Shown one piece after another: positions 16,248 through 24,750 of a stretch of 64,000 nt of DNA. This stretch comes from Pengzhenrongella sicca (GTDB lineage: Bacteria > Actinomycetota > Actinomycetes > Actinomycetales > Cellulomonadaceae): the NCBI RefSeq assembly GCF_017569225.1, contig NZ_CP071868.1:2790001-2854000 (forward strand), read 5' to 3'. Both the position numbers and the translations under genes were made by a program. The stretch's first letter is position 1. Each line of letters begins with the position of its first letter. The notes below the pieces were generated by a model that was given only the letters and a program-made list of their open reading frames with translations, was not told the origin of the DNA and ran no database searches.

Positions 16248-17149
16248 TTCAGCGCAGCCGTGAGGGCCGGGACCAGCTCGTACAGGTCGCCGACGAGGCC
16301 GTAGTCGGCGTCCTTGAAGACCGGCGCGTTGGCGTCGGTGTTGATCGCGACGATCGTCTTCGCGCCGCGCACGCCGACCATGTGCTGCAGCTGGCCGGAG
16401 ATGCCGATCGCGACGTACAGGTCGGGCGAGATGTGCGCGCCCGAGACCCCGATGTACCGGTCCTTGCCGAGCCAGTCGAGGCCCTCGGCGACGGGCCGCG
16501 AACAGGCCACCTCGGCCTTGGTCGCGTCCGCGAGCGCCTCGACGAGGGCCAGGTCGGCCTGCGCCTTGAGCCCGCGGCCGATGCCGACGACGCGCGGGGC
16601 GGCGCCCAGGTCGACCTGCGCGACGTCCGAGACGGAGGTCTCGACGATGACGACGCCGAGCGGCGTCACCGCGACGTCCTCGATCGGCGCCGTGCCGGTG
16701 GCGGCCGGGACGGGCCCGCCCTCGAGCACCAGGACGACCGGTCCGGTCACGGTCAGGCTCTCCTCGGCGATCCCGCCGAAGATCGACCGCGAGATCACGA
16801 TGGTGTCGCCCTCGGCCGTGACCGCGGAGGCACCGGTGAGCACGGGCGCCTGCAGGCGGGCCGCGGCCGCGCCGAGCAGCACGCGCTCGCCCGGTCCGCC
16901 GGCGCCGAGCACGACGCCCGGGGCGGCGGCGACGGCGTCGGCCACCGCGGTGCCGAAGGCCTCGACGGGCGCGTCGCCGGGCTCGCCGAACCAGAGGACC
17001 TTGTCGACGCCGCCGGCGGCGACCGTCTCGGCCGTCGCTCGCGTGCCGACGACGGCGGCGGTGACGTCGCCGCCCAGGGCGCGTGCGGTCTCGATCAGGG
17101 TGGCGATCGCCGGGTCACCCGCGACAACGATCCAGGTATTCACAGTCAT
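16244..17149 (-). CDS. fixB: FixB, electron transfer flavoprotein alpha-type subunit
   Basis: 301 aa, ATG at 17149. The N-terminal half is an ETF alpha/beta domain. The C-terminal half carries the ETF-alpha FAD-binding signature with YIGVSGAHISPDLYVAIGISG and GAKTIVAINTDANAPVF, near residues 220-275. With FixA it forms the flavoprotein that in FixABCX splits electron pairs between a low-potential acceptor and quinone. It lies 31 nt downstream of fixA and overlaps fixC by 4 nt. Confidence 0.93.
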   Translation of the reverse strand: MTVNTWIVVAGDPAIATLIETARALGGDVTAAVVGTRATAETVAAGGVDKVLWFGEPGDAPVEAFGTAVADAVAAAPGVVLGAGGPGERVLLGAAAARLQAPVLTGASAVTAEGDTIVISRSIFGGIAEESLTVTGPVVLVLEGGPVPAATGTAPIEDVAVTPLGVVIVETSVSDVAQVDLGAAPRVVGIGRGLKAQADLALVEALADATKAEVACSRPVAEGLDWLGKDRYIGVSGAHISPDLYVAIGISGQLQHMVGVRGAKTIVAINTDANAPVFKDADYGLVGDLYELVPALTAALK

Positions 17150-17180
17150 GGTCGTGGTATCTCTCTCGTCTCGAGGGTTC

Positions 17181-17957
17181 TCAGAGCACGCCGGCGCCGC
17201 GCAGGGCGGCCACCAGCTCGGCGGCAGCGGCCGCAGGATCGGAGGTGTTGATGATGATGCCCTTGCGGGCGGGCAGGTCCGGACGCGCCGTCCCGGTGAC
17301 CGCGACGGTCGATGCGCTCGCGGGGACCTCCAGCGCGGCGAGGTCGAGGACCTCGACCGGCTTCTTGCCCGCCGACAGGATGTCCTTCATGCCCGGCACG
17401 CGCGGCACGGCCGCGTCGGTCGAGGCGGCGAGCACGACGGGCCCGGAGACCGCGAGGGTCTGCGTCCCGCCGGCGACGGCGCGCACGACCTGGATCGACC
17501 CGGCGTCGCCGGACACCGACGTCACCTCGGCGATCGCGGGCCAGCCGAGCTGGCCTGCGAGCACCGTCGGCACCATCTTTCCGCCGACATCCACCGAGGA
17601 GTCGCCGGTGATGACGACGTCGACGTCGCCGATGTGGCGGACGGCGGCGGCAAGCACCGCTGCCAGCTCGGTCGTGCCCGCTCCGTCGAGGGCGTCATCG
17701 GCGACGATGACGGCGCGGTCGATCCCGCGCGAAAGCGCGGCCTTGCGGGCCAGCGGCGTGTCGATGCGCTTGGCGCCGACCGTCACCCCGATGACCTCGC
17801 TGCCGGTCGCGTCCGCGAGCCGGCGCGCCAGCTCGGCCGCGACCGGGTCGTACTCGCTGATGCCGGGCTTCGCCCGGTTCCAATCCACGGCGCCGTCGGC
17901 ACCGACCGCTGCGTCCTGCGGGTTAGATGCCCACTTGTAGGCGACAACAATCTTCAT
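17181..17957 (-). CDS. fixA: FixA, electron transfer flavoprotein beta-type subunit
   Basis: 258 aa from the ATG at 17957; an upstream in-frame extension to 18209 is not supported because the family start (MKIVVAYKWASNPQDA) is exactly here. The ETF-beta/FixA domain covers the whole protein, with SEYDPVAAELARRLAD and the segment DSSVDVGGKMVPTVLAGQLGWP that contacts the cofactor. It is the first gene of fixABCX. In bifurcating FixABCX complexes FixA carries the site where NADH electrons enter. No nitrogenase genes are in the window, so the low-potential electrons may serve another reductase. Confidence 0.93.
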   Translation of the reverse strand: MKIVVAYKWASNPQDAAVGADGAVDWNRAKPGISEYDPVAAELARRLADATGSEVIGVTVGAKRIDTPLARKAALSRGIDRAVIVADDALDGAGTTELAAVLAAAVRHIGDVDVVITGDSSVDVGGKMVPTVLAGQLGWPAIAEVTSVSGDAGSIQVVRAVAGGTQTLAVSGPVVLAASTDAAVPRVPGMKDILSAGKKPVEVLDLAALEVPASASTVAVTGTARPDLPARKGIIINTSDPAAAAAELVAALRGAGVL

Positions 17958-17997
17958 GGGGAGGTCTCCGCTCGCCTTGCACAACTCACGATGGTCC

Positions 17998-18090
17998 TTG
18001 ACGATCTGGCGACCAATTGTCAACCATGATCTTACCTCAGCACCTATTTGCGACATTCGGCGCGAAGCAGACATGCCTACGCATGTCTGC
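17998..18090 (-). promoter_or_regulatory. fixA upstream region with a perfect 10-bp palindrome and promoter-like hexamers
   Basis: GCAGACATGC (18067-18076) and GCATGTCTGC (18081-18090) form a perfect inverted repeat around CTAC. Closer to fixA the minus strand shows TAAGAT (18034-18029), a possible -10 box, and TTGACA (18023-18018), a possible -35 box for a second start. TTGAC...GTCAA at 17998-18023 is also an inverted repeat. No T-tract follows the palindrome, so an operator fits better than a terminator for the PPDK gene on the right. Confidence 0.45.
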
Positions 18091-18239
18091 CCTTTACCGG
18101 TCGGCCGCCGAATGCATCCGAGGCCGTGGTGCAGCCGATACTCGGGGCAGGTCGAAGCAGGTGGTGCCAACCACGGTACCCATGCCGATCGGCCGCGATC
18201 GGTGACCAAGGACCCATCCTGGCCGGCGGCGCGGCACCC

Positions 18240-20948
18240 CTAGGCGCTCGCCGCGTCCACGCCGCTCGTGAGTGTCGCGCGGGCCGCCTCCAGGCGCGCG
18301 ACGGGCACCCGGAACGGCGAGCACGACACGTAGTCCAGGCCCGTCCGGTGGAAGAAGTGGATCGACTCCGGGTCGCCGCCGTGCTCGCCGCACACGCCCA
18401 GCTTGAGGTCGGGGCGGGCCGCGCGGCCCTCCTGCGCGGCGATCCGCACGAGCCGCCCGACTCCGTCGACGTCGAGGCTCTCGAACGGCGAGACGGTGAA
18501 CACGCCCTTCTCCAGGTACGCCGCAAAGAACGCCGCCTCGACGTCGTCACGCGAGAAGCCCCAGGTCGTCTGGGTCAGGTCGTTGGTGCCGAAGGAGAAG
18601 AACTCCGCGGCCTCCGCGATCCGGTACGCCGTGAGCGCGGCGCGCGGCAGCTCGATCATCGTGCCGACGGGGATGGTGAGGTCGAGCCCCGCGTCGGCGC
18701 CGACCTGGGCGACCACGCCGTCGGTCTCGTCGCGGATCAGGTGCAGCTCCATCACCGAGCCGACCAGCGGGATCATGATCTCGGCGTGCGGGTGCCCGCC
18801 CGCCGCGATGCGGGCGGCGACCGCCTCGGCGATCGCCCGGACCTGGAGCGAGAACAGCCCCGGCACCGTGAGCCCGAGGCGCACGCCGCGCAGCCCGAGC
18901 ATCGGGTTGGACTCGTGCAGCCGGTTGACCGCGGCGAGCATGCGGATCGCCCGCTCGTCCGGCTCCCCGCGCTCCTCGGCGCGCGCCACCTCGACCATGA
19001 GGTCGGCGCGGTCCGGCAAGAACTCGTGCAGCGGCGGGTCGAGCAGCCGGATCGTGACCGGCAGCCCGTCCATGGTCTCGAGCAGGTCGGTGAAGTCGGC
19101 GCGCTGCATCGGCAGCAGCGCCTCGAGCGCGCTCGCGCGCTCGGCCGGCGTGGCCGCGAGGATGACCCGCTCGATCAGGACCCGGCGGTCGCCGAGGAAC
19201 ATGTGCTCGGTGCGGCACAGCCCGATGCCCTGGGCGCCCATCCGCCGGGCCCGGGCCGCGTCGTCGGCGGTGTCGGCGTTGGCCCGGACGCCGAGGCGGC
19301 GCACCGCGTCGGCGTGCCCGAGGATCCGGTCGACGGCGCGCACGAGATCGGCCGTCCCCTCGTCCGCGCCCTCGACGGCCGCGTCGAGCCCCTCCTCCAG
19401 GTACCGCACGACCGGGGACGGCACGACCGGCACCTGGCCCACGAACACCTCGCCCGTGGTCCCGTCGATCGAGAGGAGGTCTCCCTCCTCGACCCGGACG
19501 CCGCCGGCCTGCGCGTACTTGGCGACCGAGTCGACCTCGAGCTCGTCGGCGCCGCAGACGGCCGTCTTGCCCATCCCGCGCGCGACGACGGCGGCGTGCG
19601 ACGTCTTGCCCCCGCGCGAAGTCAGGATCCCGGCCGAGGCGAGCATGCCCTCGAGGTCCTCGGGGTTGGTCTCGCGCCGCAGCAGGACGACCTGCTCGCC
19701 GCGCGCCGCCCATTCCACCGCGGTGGGCGAGTCGAAGACGACCCTGCCGACGGCGGCGCCCGGCGACGCCGCCATCCCGCGCGTGAGCGCCGTGCGGGCC
19801 GTGCCGGGGTCGAACTGCGGGAACATGAGGTTCGCGAGCTGCGTGCCGGTGACGCGCTCGAGCGCCTCGTCCAGGGTGATCAGCCGCTCGTCCACGAGCG
19901 CCGAGGCGATCCGGAAGGCCGCCCCCGCGGTGCGCTTGCCGACGCGGGTCTGCAGCATCCAGAGCTTGCCGCGCTCGACGGTGAACTCGATGTCGCACAG
20001 GTCGCGGTAGTGCGTCTCGAGCCGGCGCATGATCTGGCGCAGCTCGCCGTAGGACGCCGGGTCCAGCGCCGCGAAGTCGTCGAGCGAGAGCGTGTTGCGG
20101 ATGCCGGAGACGACGTCCTCGCCCTGCGCGTTGGTCATGTAGTCGCCGTAGACGCCCGGGCGGCCGGTCGCCGGGTCCCGCGTGAAGCACACGCCCGTGC
20201 CCGAGGTCTCCCCCAGGTTCCCGAACACCATCGTGCACACGTTCACGGCCGTGCCCAGGTCGTGCGCGATCCGTTCGCGGCGGCGGTACAGCCGCGCGCG
20301 GTCGGTGTTCCACGAGTCGAACACCGAGCGGGTCGCGAGGTCGAGCTGCTCGCGCGGATCCTGCGGGAAGTCCCGCCCCGTGTGCTTGAGCACGATCTCC
20401 TTGAAGTCGCCGACGAGGTCCTTGAGGTCCGCGGCGTCGAGGTCGACGTCGCTGCGGGCCCCCTTGACCTGCTTCGCCGCGTCGAGCGCCGCCGCGAACG
20501 CCTCGCCCTCGATGCCGAGCACGGTCTTGCCGAACATCTGGATCAGGCGCCGGTAGGAGTCCCAGACGAAGCGCTCGTCGCCGGACGCCTCGATCAGCCC
20601 GAGCACCGAGTAGTCGTTGAGGCCGACGTTCAGGACGGTCTCCATCATCCCGGGCATCGAGAACTTGGCCCCCGAGCGCACGCTGACCAGCAGCGGGTCG
20701 ACCGAGTCACCGAGCCGGCGGCCTACCTGGTCCTCGAGCCGGCGCAGCGCCATCGTGACCTGCAGGCGCAGGTCCTGCGGCTCGGAGCCCTGGGCGAGGT
20801 AGTGCCGGCAGGCCTCGGTCGTGATCGTAAAGCCGGGTGGCACCGGTAGGCCGAGCCGGGTCATCTCGGCGAGGTTGGCGCCCTTGCCGCCGAGCAGGTC
20901 CTTCTGATCCTTGTCACCGTGGCTGAAATCGAAGACGTAGCTGGTCAC
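18240..20948 (-). CDS. ppdK: Pyruvate, phosphate dikinase (first copy)
   Basis: 902 aa, GTG start at 20948 with a GGGAG ribosome-binding sequence. The enzyme interconverts pyruvate + ATP + Pi and PEP + AMP + PPi in the cytosol. The N-terminal nucleotide-binding domain begins with YVFDFSHGDKDQKDLLGGKG. The swivelling phosphohistidine domain has GGKTSHAAVVARGMG with catalytic H451. The C-terminal PEP/pyruvate barrel carries the acid/base Cys in GVCGEHGG (C853). The length is normal for bacterial PPDK. It is a single-gene unit, but a second complete PPDK lies at 31020-33731. In relatives that lean on PPi, PPDK can replace pyruvate kinase in glycolysis. Confidence 0.96.
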   Translation of the reverse strand: MTSYVFDFSHGDKDQKDLLGGKGANLAEMTRLGLPVPPGFTITTEACRHYLAQGSEPQDLRLQVTMALRRLEDQVGRRLGDSVDPLLVSVRSGAKFSMPGMMETVLNVGLNDYSVLGLIEASGDERFVWDSYRRLIQMFGKTVLGIEGEAFAAALDAAKQVKGARSDVDLDAADLKDLVGDFKEIVLKHTGRDFPQDPREQLDLATRSVFDSWNTDRARLYRRRERIAHDLGTAVNVCTMVFGNLGETSGTGVCFTRDPATGRPGVYGDYMTNAQGEDVVSGIRNTLSLDDFAALDPASYGELRQIMRRLETHYRDLCDIEFTVERGKLWMLQTRVGKRTAGAAFRIASALVDERLITLDEALERVTGTQLANLMFPQFDPGTARTALTRGMAASPGAAVGRVVFDSPTAVEWAARGEQVVLLRRETNPEDLEGMLASAGILTSRGGKTSHAAVVARGMGKTAVCGADELEVDSVAKYAQAGGVRVEEGDLLSIDGTTGEVFVGQVPVVPSPVVRYLEEGLDAAVEGADEGTADLVRAVDRILGHADAVRRLGVRANADTADDAARARRMGAQGIGLCRTEHMFLGDRRVLIERVILAATPAERASALEALLPMQRADFTDLLETMDGLPVTIRLLDPPLHEFLPDRADLMVEVARAEERGEPDERAIRMLAAVNRLHESNPMLGLRGVRLGLTVPGLFSLQVRAIAEAVAARIAAGGHPHAEIMIPLVGSVMELHLIRDETDGVVAQVGADAGLDLTIPVGTMIELPRAALTAYRIAEAAEFFSFGTNDLTQTTWGFSRDDVEAAFFAAYLEKGVFTVSPFESLDVDGVGRLVRIAAQEGRAARPDLKLGVCGEHGGDPESIHFFHRTGLDYVSCSPFRVPVARLEAARATLTSGVDAASA

Positions 20949-21089
20949 AGCGGCTCCCTCGGCAGGCTGGGCGCCCCAGGTCCGGGGCGCTCGGTCTCGC
21001 GGCGCGCCGCTGCCGCAAGCCTGCGCAGCACCGCGCTCGAACCCGGCACCACTATGCCGCACCGCACCCGCCGTCGGCAGGGCGAACGG

Positions 21090-21731
21090 CTACCTCAGGA
21101 CGAAGACCGCGTCGGCGCGCGGAGCGGTCGCCGTGATGAGCTCGGCGTTGCGCTGGTCCGTGCCCAGGGCCCAGGCCCGCGCGTCGACCGGCGACTTGCC
21201 GAAGGCCTCGTGTCGGCGCACGAGCCGCTCCTTGCGCACGTCCTCCCCCGGCGCGAGGAACCACACCTCATCGAGCAGCGCCCGCGCGCGCGGCCAGGCG
21301 TCGCGCTCGAGCAGCAGGTAGTTGCCCTCGGTCACGACGAGCGGCACGTCCGGCGCGACCGCGAGCGCCGAGCCGATCGGCTCCTCGAGGTCGCGCCGGA
21401 ACGCGGGCGCATACACGGTCTCGCCCGGGCGCGCCGCGCGCAGGCGCTCGAGCAGCGCGACGTACCCGGCGTCGTCGAACGTGTCGTGCGCACCCTTGCG
21501 AGCGCGCCGCCCGAGCGCCTCGAGGACCGCGTTCGCGAGGTGGAAGCCGTCCATCGGCACGAGCACCGCGCTGGCTGGGCCGAGCGCGGCGACGACGGCC
21601 TCCGCGACCGTCGACTTGCCGGCCCCCGGAGCCCCGGTGATCCCGAGCATGCGCCGCTGCCCGGGCACGACGAACGCCCGCGCGCGGTCGACGAGGTCGG
21701 CGAGGTCCGTCTCGACCGGCCTAGCGACCAC
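21090..21731 (-). CDS. P-loop nucleoside/nucleotide kinase family protein (FrcK-like)
   Basis: 213 aa from the GTG at 21731, chosen because GAGGAG lies 7 nt before it; the GTG at 21737 would add two residues. Walker A is GAPGAGKST near residues 33-41, and the substrate region is MDGFHLANAVLE with VTEGNYLLLE, the uridine kinase/pantothenate kinase pattern. Its start lies inside the end of the ABC ATPase gene (11-nt overlap), making it the last gene of the sugar ABC operon. The order binding protein, permease, ATPase, kinase matches frcBCAK of rhizobial fructose uptake as I recall it. The kinase may phosphorylate the imported sugar, but its substrate is not proven by sequence. Confidence 0.8.
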   Translation of the reverse strand: MVARPVETDLADLVDRARAFVVPGQRRMLGITGAPGAGKSTVAEAVVAALGPASAVLVPMDGFHLANAVLEALGRRARKGAHDTFDDAGYVALLERLRAARPGETVYAPAFRRDLEEPIGSALAVAPDVPLVVTEGNYLLLERDAWPRARALLDEVWFLAPGEDVRKERLVRRHEAFGKSPVDARAWALGTDQRNAELITATAPRADAVFVLR

Positions 21732-22548
21732 CCGCACGCTCCTCGTCGGTCGGCTCGAGGGCGCCCGTCATGAGGGCGACCACCTCGGCCATGCTGCGCT
21801 CGGCGGGCCGCACGACCGCCGCCCGCCGCCCGAGGCGGTGCACGTGCACCCGGTCGGCGACCTCGAACACGTGCGGCATGTCGTGGCTGATGAGCACGAC
21901 TGGCAGCCCCCGGTCCCGGATCGAGCGGATGAGGTCGATCACCATCCCGGACTCCCGCACCCCGAGGGCGGCCGTGGGCTCGTCCATGATGATCACGCGC
22001 TTGCCGAACGCGGCCGCCCGGACGACGGCGACGCCCTGCCGCTGGCCGCCCGAGAGCGTCTCGACCGGCTGGCGCACGGACTTGATCCGCACCCCGAGGT
22101 CCGACAGGTGGGCGGCCGACTCCGTGCGCATCCGCGGCCCGTCGAGCCGGCGCAGCACCGTGCCCATGAACCCGGGGCGGCGGAGCTCGCGACCGAGGAA
22201 GACGTTGCTCGCGATGTCCAGCGCCGGCGCCACCGCGAGGTCCTGGTAGACCGTCTCGATGCCGTGCGCCCGCGCGTCCCGCGTGGAGTGGAACCGGACC
22301 AGCTCGCCGTCCATCCACAGCTCGCCCGCGTCGGGCACGACCGCGCCGGCGAGGGCCTTGATCAGCGTCGACTTGCCCGCGCCGTTGTCCCCGATCACGG
22401 CGAGCACCTCGCCCGCGCGCAGCTCGAAGTCCGCGCCGTCGATCGCGGTGACGCTGCCGTACCGCTTGACGAGCCCGCGCGCCTGCAGGACGGGGGTACC
22501 CGGCACCGGACGCCGGCTGCTCTCGGTGGTGCTGGCCGTGGCGCTCAC
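21721..22548 (-). CDS. Sugar ABC transporter ATP-binding protein, single-domain (FrcA-like)
   Basis: 275 aa, GTG start at 22548 overlapping the permease stop by 4 nt. One ABC domain: Walker A GDNGAGKST, signature LSGGQRQGVAVVRAA, Walker B IIMDEPTAALG. The carbohydrate-uptake type 2 family usually fuses two such domains (RbsA, ~500 aa); this is the shorter single-domain form seen in FrcA. It powers import by the adjacent permease and lipoprotein. The stop overlaps the kinase start. Confidence 0.92.
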   Translation of the reverse strand: MSATASTTESSRRPVPGTPVLQARGLVKRYGSVTAIDGADFELRAGEVLAVIGDNGAGKSTLIKALAGAVVPDAGELWMDGELVRFHSTRDARAHGIETVYQDLAVAPALDIASNVFLGRELRRPGFMGTVLRRLDGPRMRTESAAHLSDLGVRIKSVRQPVETLSGGQRQGVAVVRAAAFGKRVIIMDEPTAALGVRESGMVIDLIRSIRDRGLPVVLISHDMPHVFEVADRVHVHRLGRRAAVVRPAERSMAEVVALMTGALEPTDEERAGGR

Positions 22549-23531
22549 AGGTTCCTCCGCCGGGCGAACTGGTCGAGGGTCACGGCGAGGATGACCAGCA
22601 GCCCCGTCGCGACGTTCTGGTACAGGTTGTCGACGCCCGCCTGGGTCAGGCCGTTGCGCAGCACCCCGACGATGAGGGTACCGACGAGCGTGCCCGCGAC
22701 CCCGCCCCGGCCGCCGAAGAGGCTCGTGCCGCCGATGACCACGGCGGTGATCGTCTCGAGGTTGGCGTTCTGGAACGCGTTCGGGTCGGCGTTCGGGATG
22801 CGGCCGAGCGCGGCCCAGGCCGCGACGGCGGCGATGAGTCCCGTCATGACGTAGACGCTCAGCAAGGTGCGCCCCGCCTTGATCCCGGTCAGGCGCGCGG
22901 CCTCCGGGCTGCCGCCGACGGCGTACACGTGCTTGCCGGCCGCGGTCTGCGACAGCACGTAGCCGGCCACGACGTAGACCGCGAGCATCACCACCACGCC
23001 GTACGTCGTGGTGAAGCCGGCGACGTCGAACTTGGTCCCCAGCCAGGTCAGCGGCCCGGCGGCCACCGGATAGGTCGCCGACCCGGCGTAGAGCTGGGTG
23101 CCGGCGAACACGACCGTGAACGTCCCGAGGGTCACGATGAACGGCGGCAGCCGCAGGGCGGTCACGAGCGTCCCGTTCACGGCGCCCACCGCCGCGCACA
23201 CGATGACGGTCGTGACGAGCCCGATCGCGGCGCCCTCGGGCCCACCCGTCTTGGCCATCACGATCGTCCCGAGCACCGCGACGGCGCCGATCGACAGGTC
23301 GATGCCGGCCGTGAGGATCACGAGCGTCTGCCCGACGGCGAGGATCCCGATCACGACGGACTGCTGGAGGATCAGCGACAGGTTCCGCGGGGTGAGGAAC
23401 GAGTCCGTCACGACCGAGAAGACGACGACAGCGATCGCGAGCGCGGCGAGCGGCCCGAGCAACGGGTTGCGCAGCGCCGCCTGGAGGTCGAGCCGGCCGG
23501 GTGCCGGCCGGGTCGAGACGGCGGTGGCCAT
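22545..23531 (-). CDS. Sugar ABC transporter permease (RbsC/FrcC family)
   Basis: 328 aa with about nine hydrophobic helices. The family markers are ILTAGIDLSIGAVAVLGTIV near residue 73, VGAVNGTLVTALRLPPFIVTLGT near 117-138 and GGTSLFGGRGGVAGTLVGTL near 264-283. It forms the membrane channel of a carbohydrate-uptake type 2 importer. Four nt separate its ATG (23531) from the stop of the binding-protein gene, and it overlaps the ATPase by 4 nt, so the three are co-expressed. Confidence 0.93.
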   Translation of the reverse strand: MATAVSTRPAPGRLDLQAALRNPLLGPLAALAIAVVVFSVVTDSFLTPRNLSLILQQSVVIGILAVGQTLVILTAGIDLSIGAVAVLGTIVMAKTGGPEGAAIGLVTTVIVCAAVGAVNGTLVTALRLPPFIVTLGTFTVVFAGTQLYAGSATYPVAAGPLTWLGTKFDVAGFTTTYGVVVMLAVYVVAGYVLSQTAAGKHVYAVGGSPEAARLTGIKAGRTLLSVYVMTGLIAAVAAWAALGRIPNADPNAFQNANLETITAVVIGGTSLFGGRGGVAGTLVGTLIVGVLRNGLTQAGVDNLYQNVATGLLVILAVTLDQFARRRNL

Positions 23532-23535
23532 CGGC

Positions 23536-24591
23536 TCAGCCCCAGCAGTTCTCGGCGCCCCAGGTGGTGTCCTGGGAGTCGAGCCCGTCCATCGGCTGGT
23601 CGGTGATCAGCTGGGCGCCGGTGTCGTTGAACCCCGACGGCGCGGTGCCGTCCTCGGCGTAGGCGATGACCGCCTGCACACCCTGCTCGGCCATCTTCTG
23701 CGGGAACTGCATCACGGTCGCGCCGACCTTGCCGTCGGCGACGTCCTGGACGCCGGAGCACGAGCCGTCGATGGAGCCGATCGTGATCTGGTCGGCGCGG
23801 CCGGCGTCCAGGATCGCCTGGTACCCGCCCCGCGCGGCCGGCTCGTTGATCGTGTACACCGCGTTGATGTCGGTCGAGCGCTGGAGCAGGTTCTCCATCG
23901 CGGCCTGCGCCTTCGTCTGGTCGCCGTTCGTGTTCTCCATCCCGACGATGGCCGGGTCGTCCTCGGTCAGGCCCATGCCGGTGAGGAAGCCCTCGTGCCG
24001 GAACGTGTCGACGGTGCCGCCCGGGGTGCCGTCGAGCATGGCGACGTGCGGCGCGGTGTCGCCGAGGGCCGCCTTGACCCACTTACCCTGAAGCTCGCCC
24101 GCCACCCGGTTGTCCGTCGCGAACGTCGCGTCGACCGCGTCCTCCGGGTCCGTCGCGGTGTCGAGCGCGATGACGAGCACGCCCGCGTCCCGCGCGTCGG
24201 CGATCGCCGCGAGGATGCCCGACGAGGAGTTCGGGGTGATGAGGATGCCGTCGACGCCCTGGCTCACGAGGTTCTCGATCGCGGCGACCTGCCCCTCGTT
24301 GTCGCCGTCGAACTCGCCCGCGAGCGCGACGAGCTCGGCGCCGCCCGCGTCCGCCGCCTCCTGCGCGGCCTCGCGCATCTTGACGAAGAACGGGTTGGAG
24401 TCGGTCTTGGTCACGAGGCCGACCGTGACGTCCCCACCCGCGGCGGCGGTGTCGGCGTCGTCGTCGCCGCCCCCGGAGTCGTCGGACGAGCAGGCGGCGA
24501 GCCCGAAGAGCAGGGATCCCGCGGCCGCGGCGCCGAGGAATCGGCGCCAGCGGACGGCGGACGTGGGACGCGAGCTGACGGCGGGTGACAT
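23536..24591 (-). CDS. Sugar ABC transporter substrate-binding lipoprotein (FrcB/RbsB family)
   Basis: 351 aa from the ATG at 24591, which has AAGGAG 6 nt upstream. A signal peptide ends in the lipobox LAACSS with C34, so the mature protein is lipid-anchored outside the cell. The Asp/Gly-rich linker is followed by a periplasmic-binding-protein type 1 fold, starting TVGLVTKTDSNPFFVKMREAA and with GILITPNSSSGILAAI near residue 115. It delivers a monosaccharide to the permease encoded next. The sugar is unknown; fructose is possible by analogy to the frc operon. The LacI-type gene is divergent. Confidence 0.92.
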   Translation of the reverse strand: MSPAVSSRPTSAVRWRRFLGAAAAGSLLFGLAACSSDDSGGGDDDADTAAAGGDVTVGLVTKTDSNPFFVKMREAAQEAADAGGAELVALAGEFDGDNEGQVAAIENLVSQGVDGILITPNSSSGILAAIADARDAGVLVIALDTATDPEDAVDATFATDNRVAGELQGKWVKAALGDTAPHVAMLDGTPGGTVDTFRHEGFLTGMGLTEDDPAIVGMENTNGDQTKAQAAMENLLQRSTDINAVYTINEPAARGGYQAILDAGRADQITIGSIDGSCSGVQDVADGKVGATVMQFPQKMAEQGVQAVIAYAEDGTAPSGFNDTGAQLITDQPMDGLDSQDTTWGAENCWG

Positions 24592-24655
24592 GTGGACTCC
24601 TTCGGCCGTGTCGTCGGGCCTCGTTGCCCGTCTCCCTCGCACGCTAGGGTCGATT

Positions 24656-24670
24656 CAAGCGCTTGCGCAA
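24656..24670. promoter_or_regulatory. Candidate LacI-family operator between binding-protein gene and regulator
   Basis: CAAGCGCTTG (24656-24665) is a perfect palindrome and overlaps a second one, TTGCGCAA (24663-24670). Both have the central CG typical of LacI-family operators. The site is 65 nt upstream of the binding-protein ATG and 80 nt upstream of the divergent regulator ATG, well placed to control both. Confidence 0.6.
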
Positions 24671-24750
24671 CCGTTTGTCCCGAATTGTGATGACTCTCGC
24701 GACTGCCAGTGATGACTGCCGCGGGGACGTGCCGGGAGGGCGATGGACCG

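Noticed and set aside
18067-18090. A terminator for the first PPDK gene
   Set aside because: The hairpin is perfect, but it lies about 150 nt beyond the stop with no T-tract and is nearer to fixA promoter-like boxes.
17958-18209. An 84-codon N-terminal extension of FixA
   Set aside because: FixA homologs start at MKIVVAYKW. The extension crosses the palindrome and promoter-like boxes.
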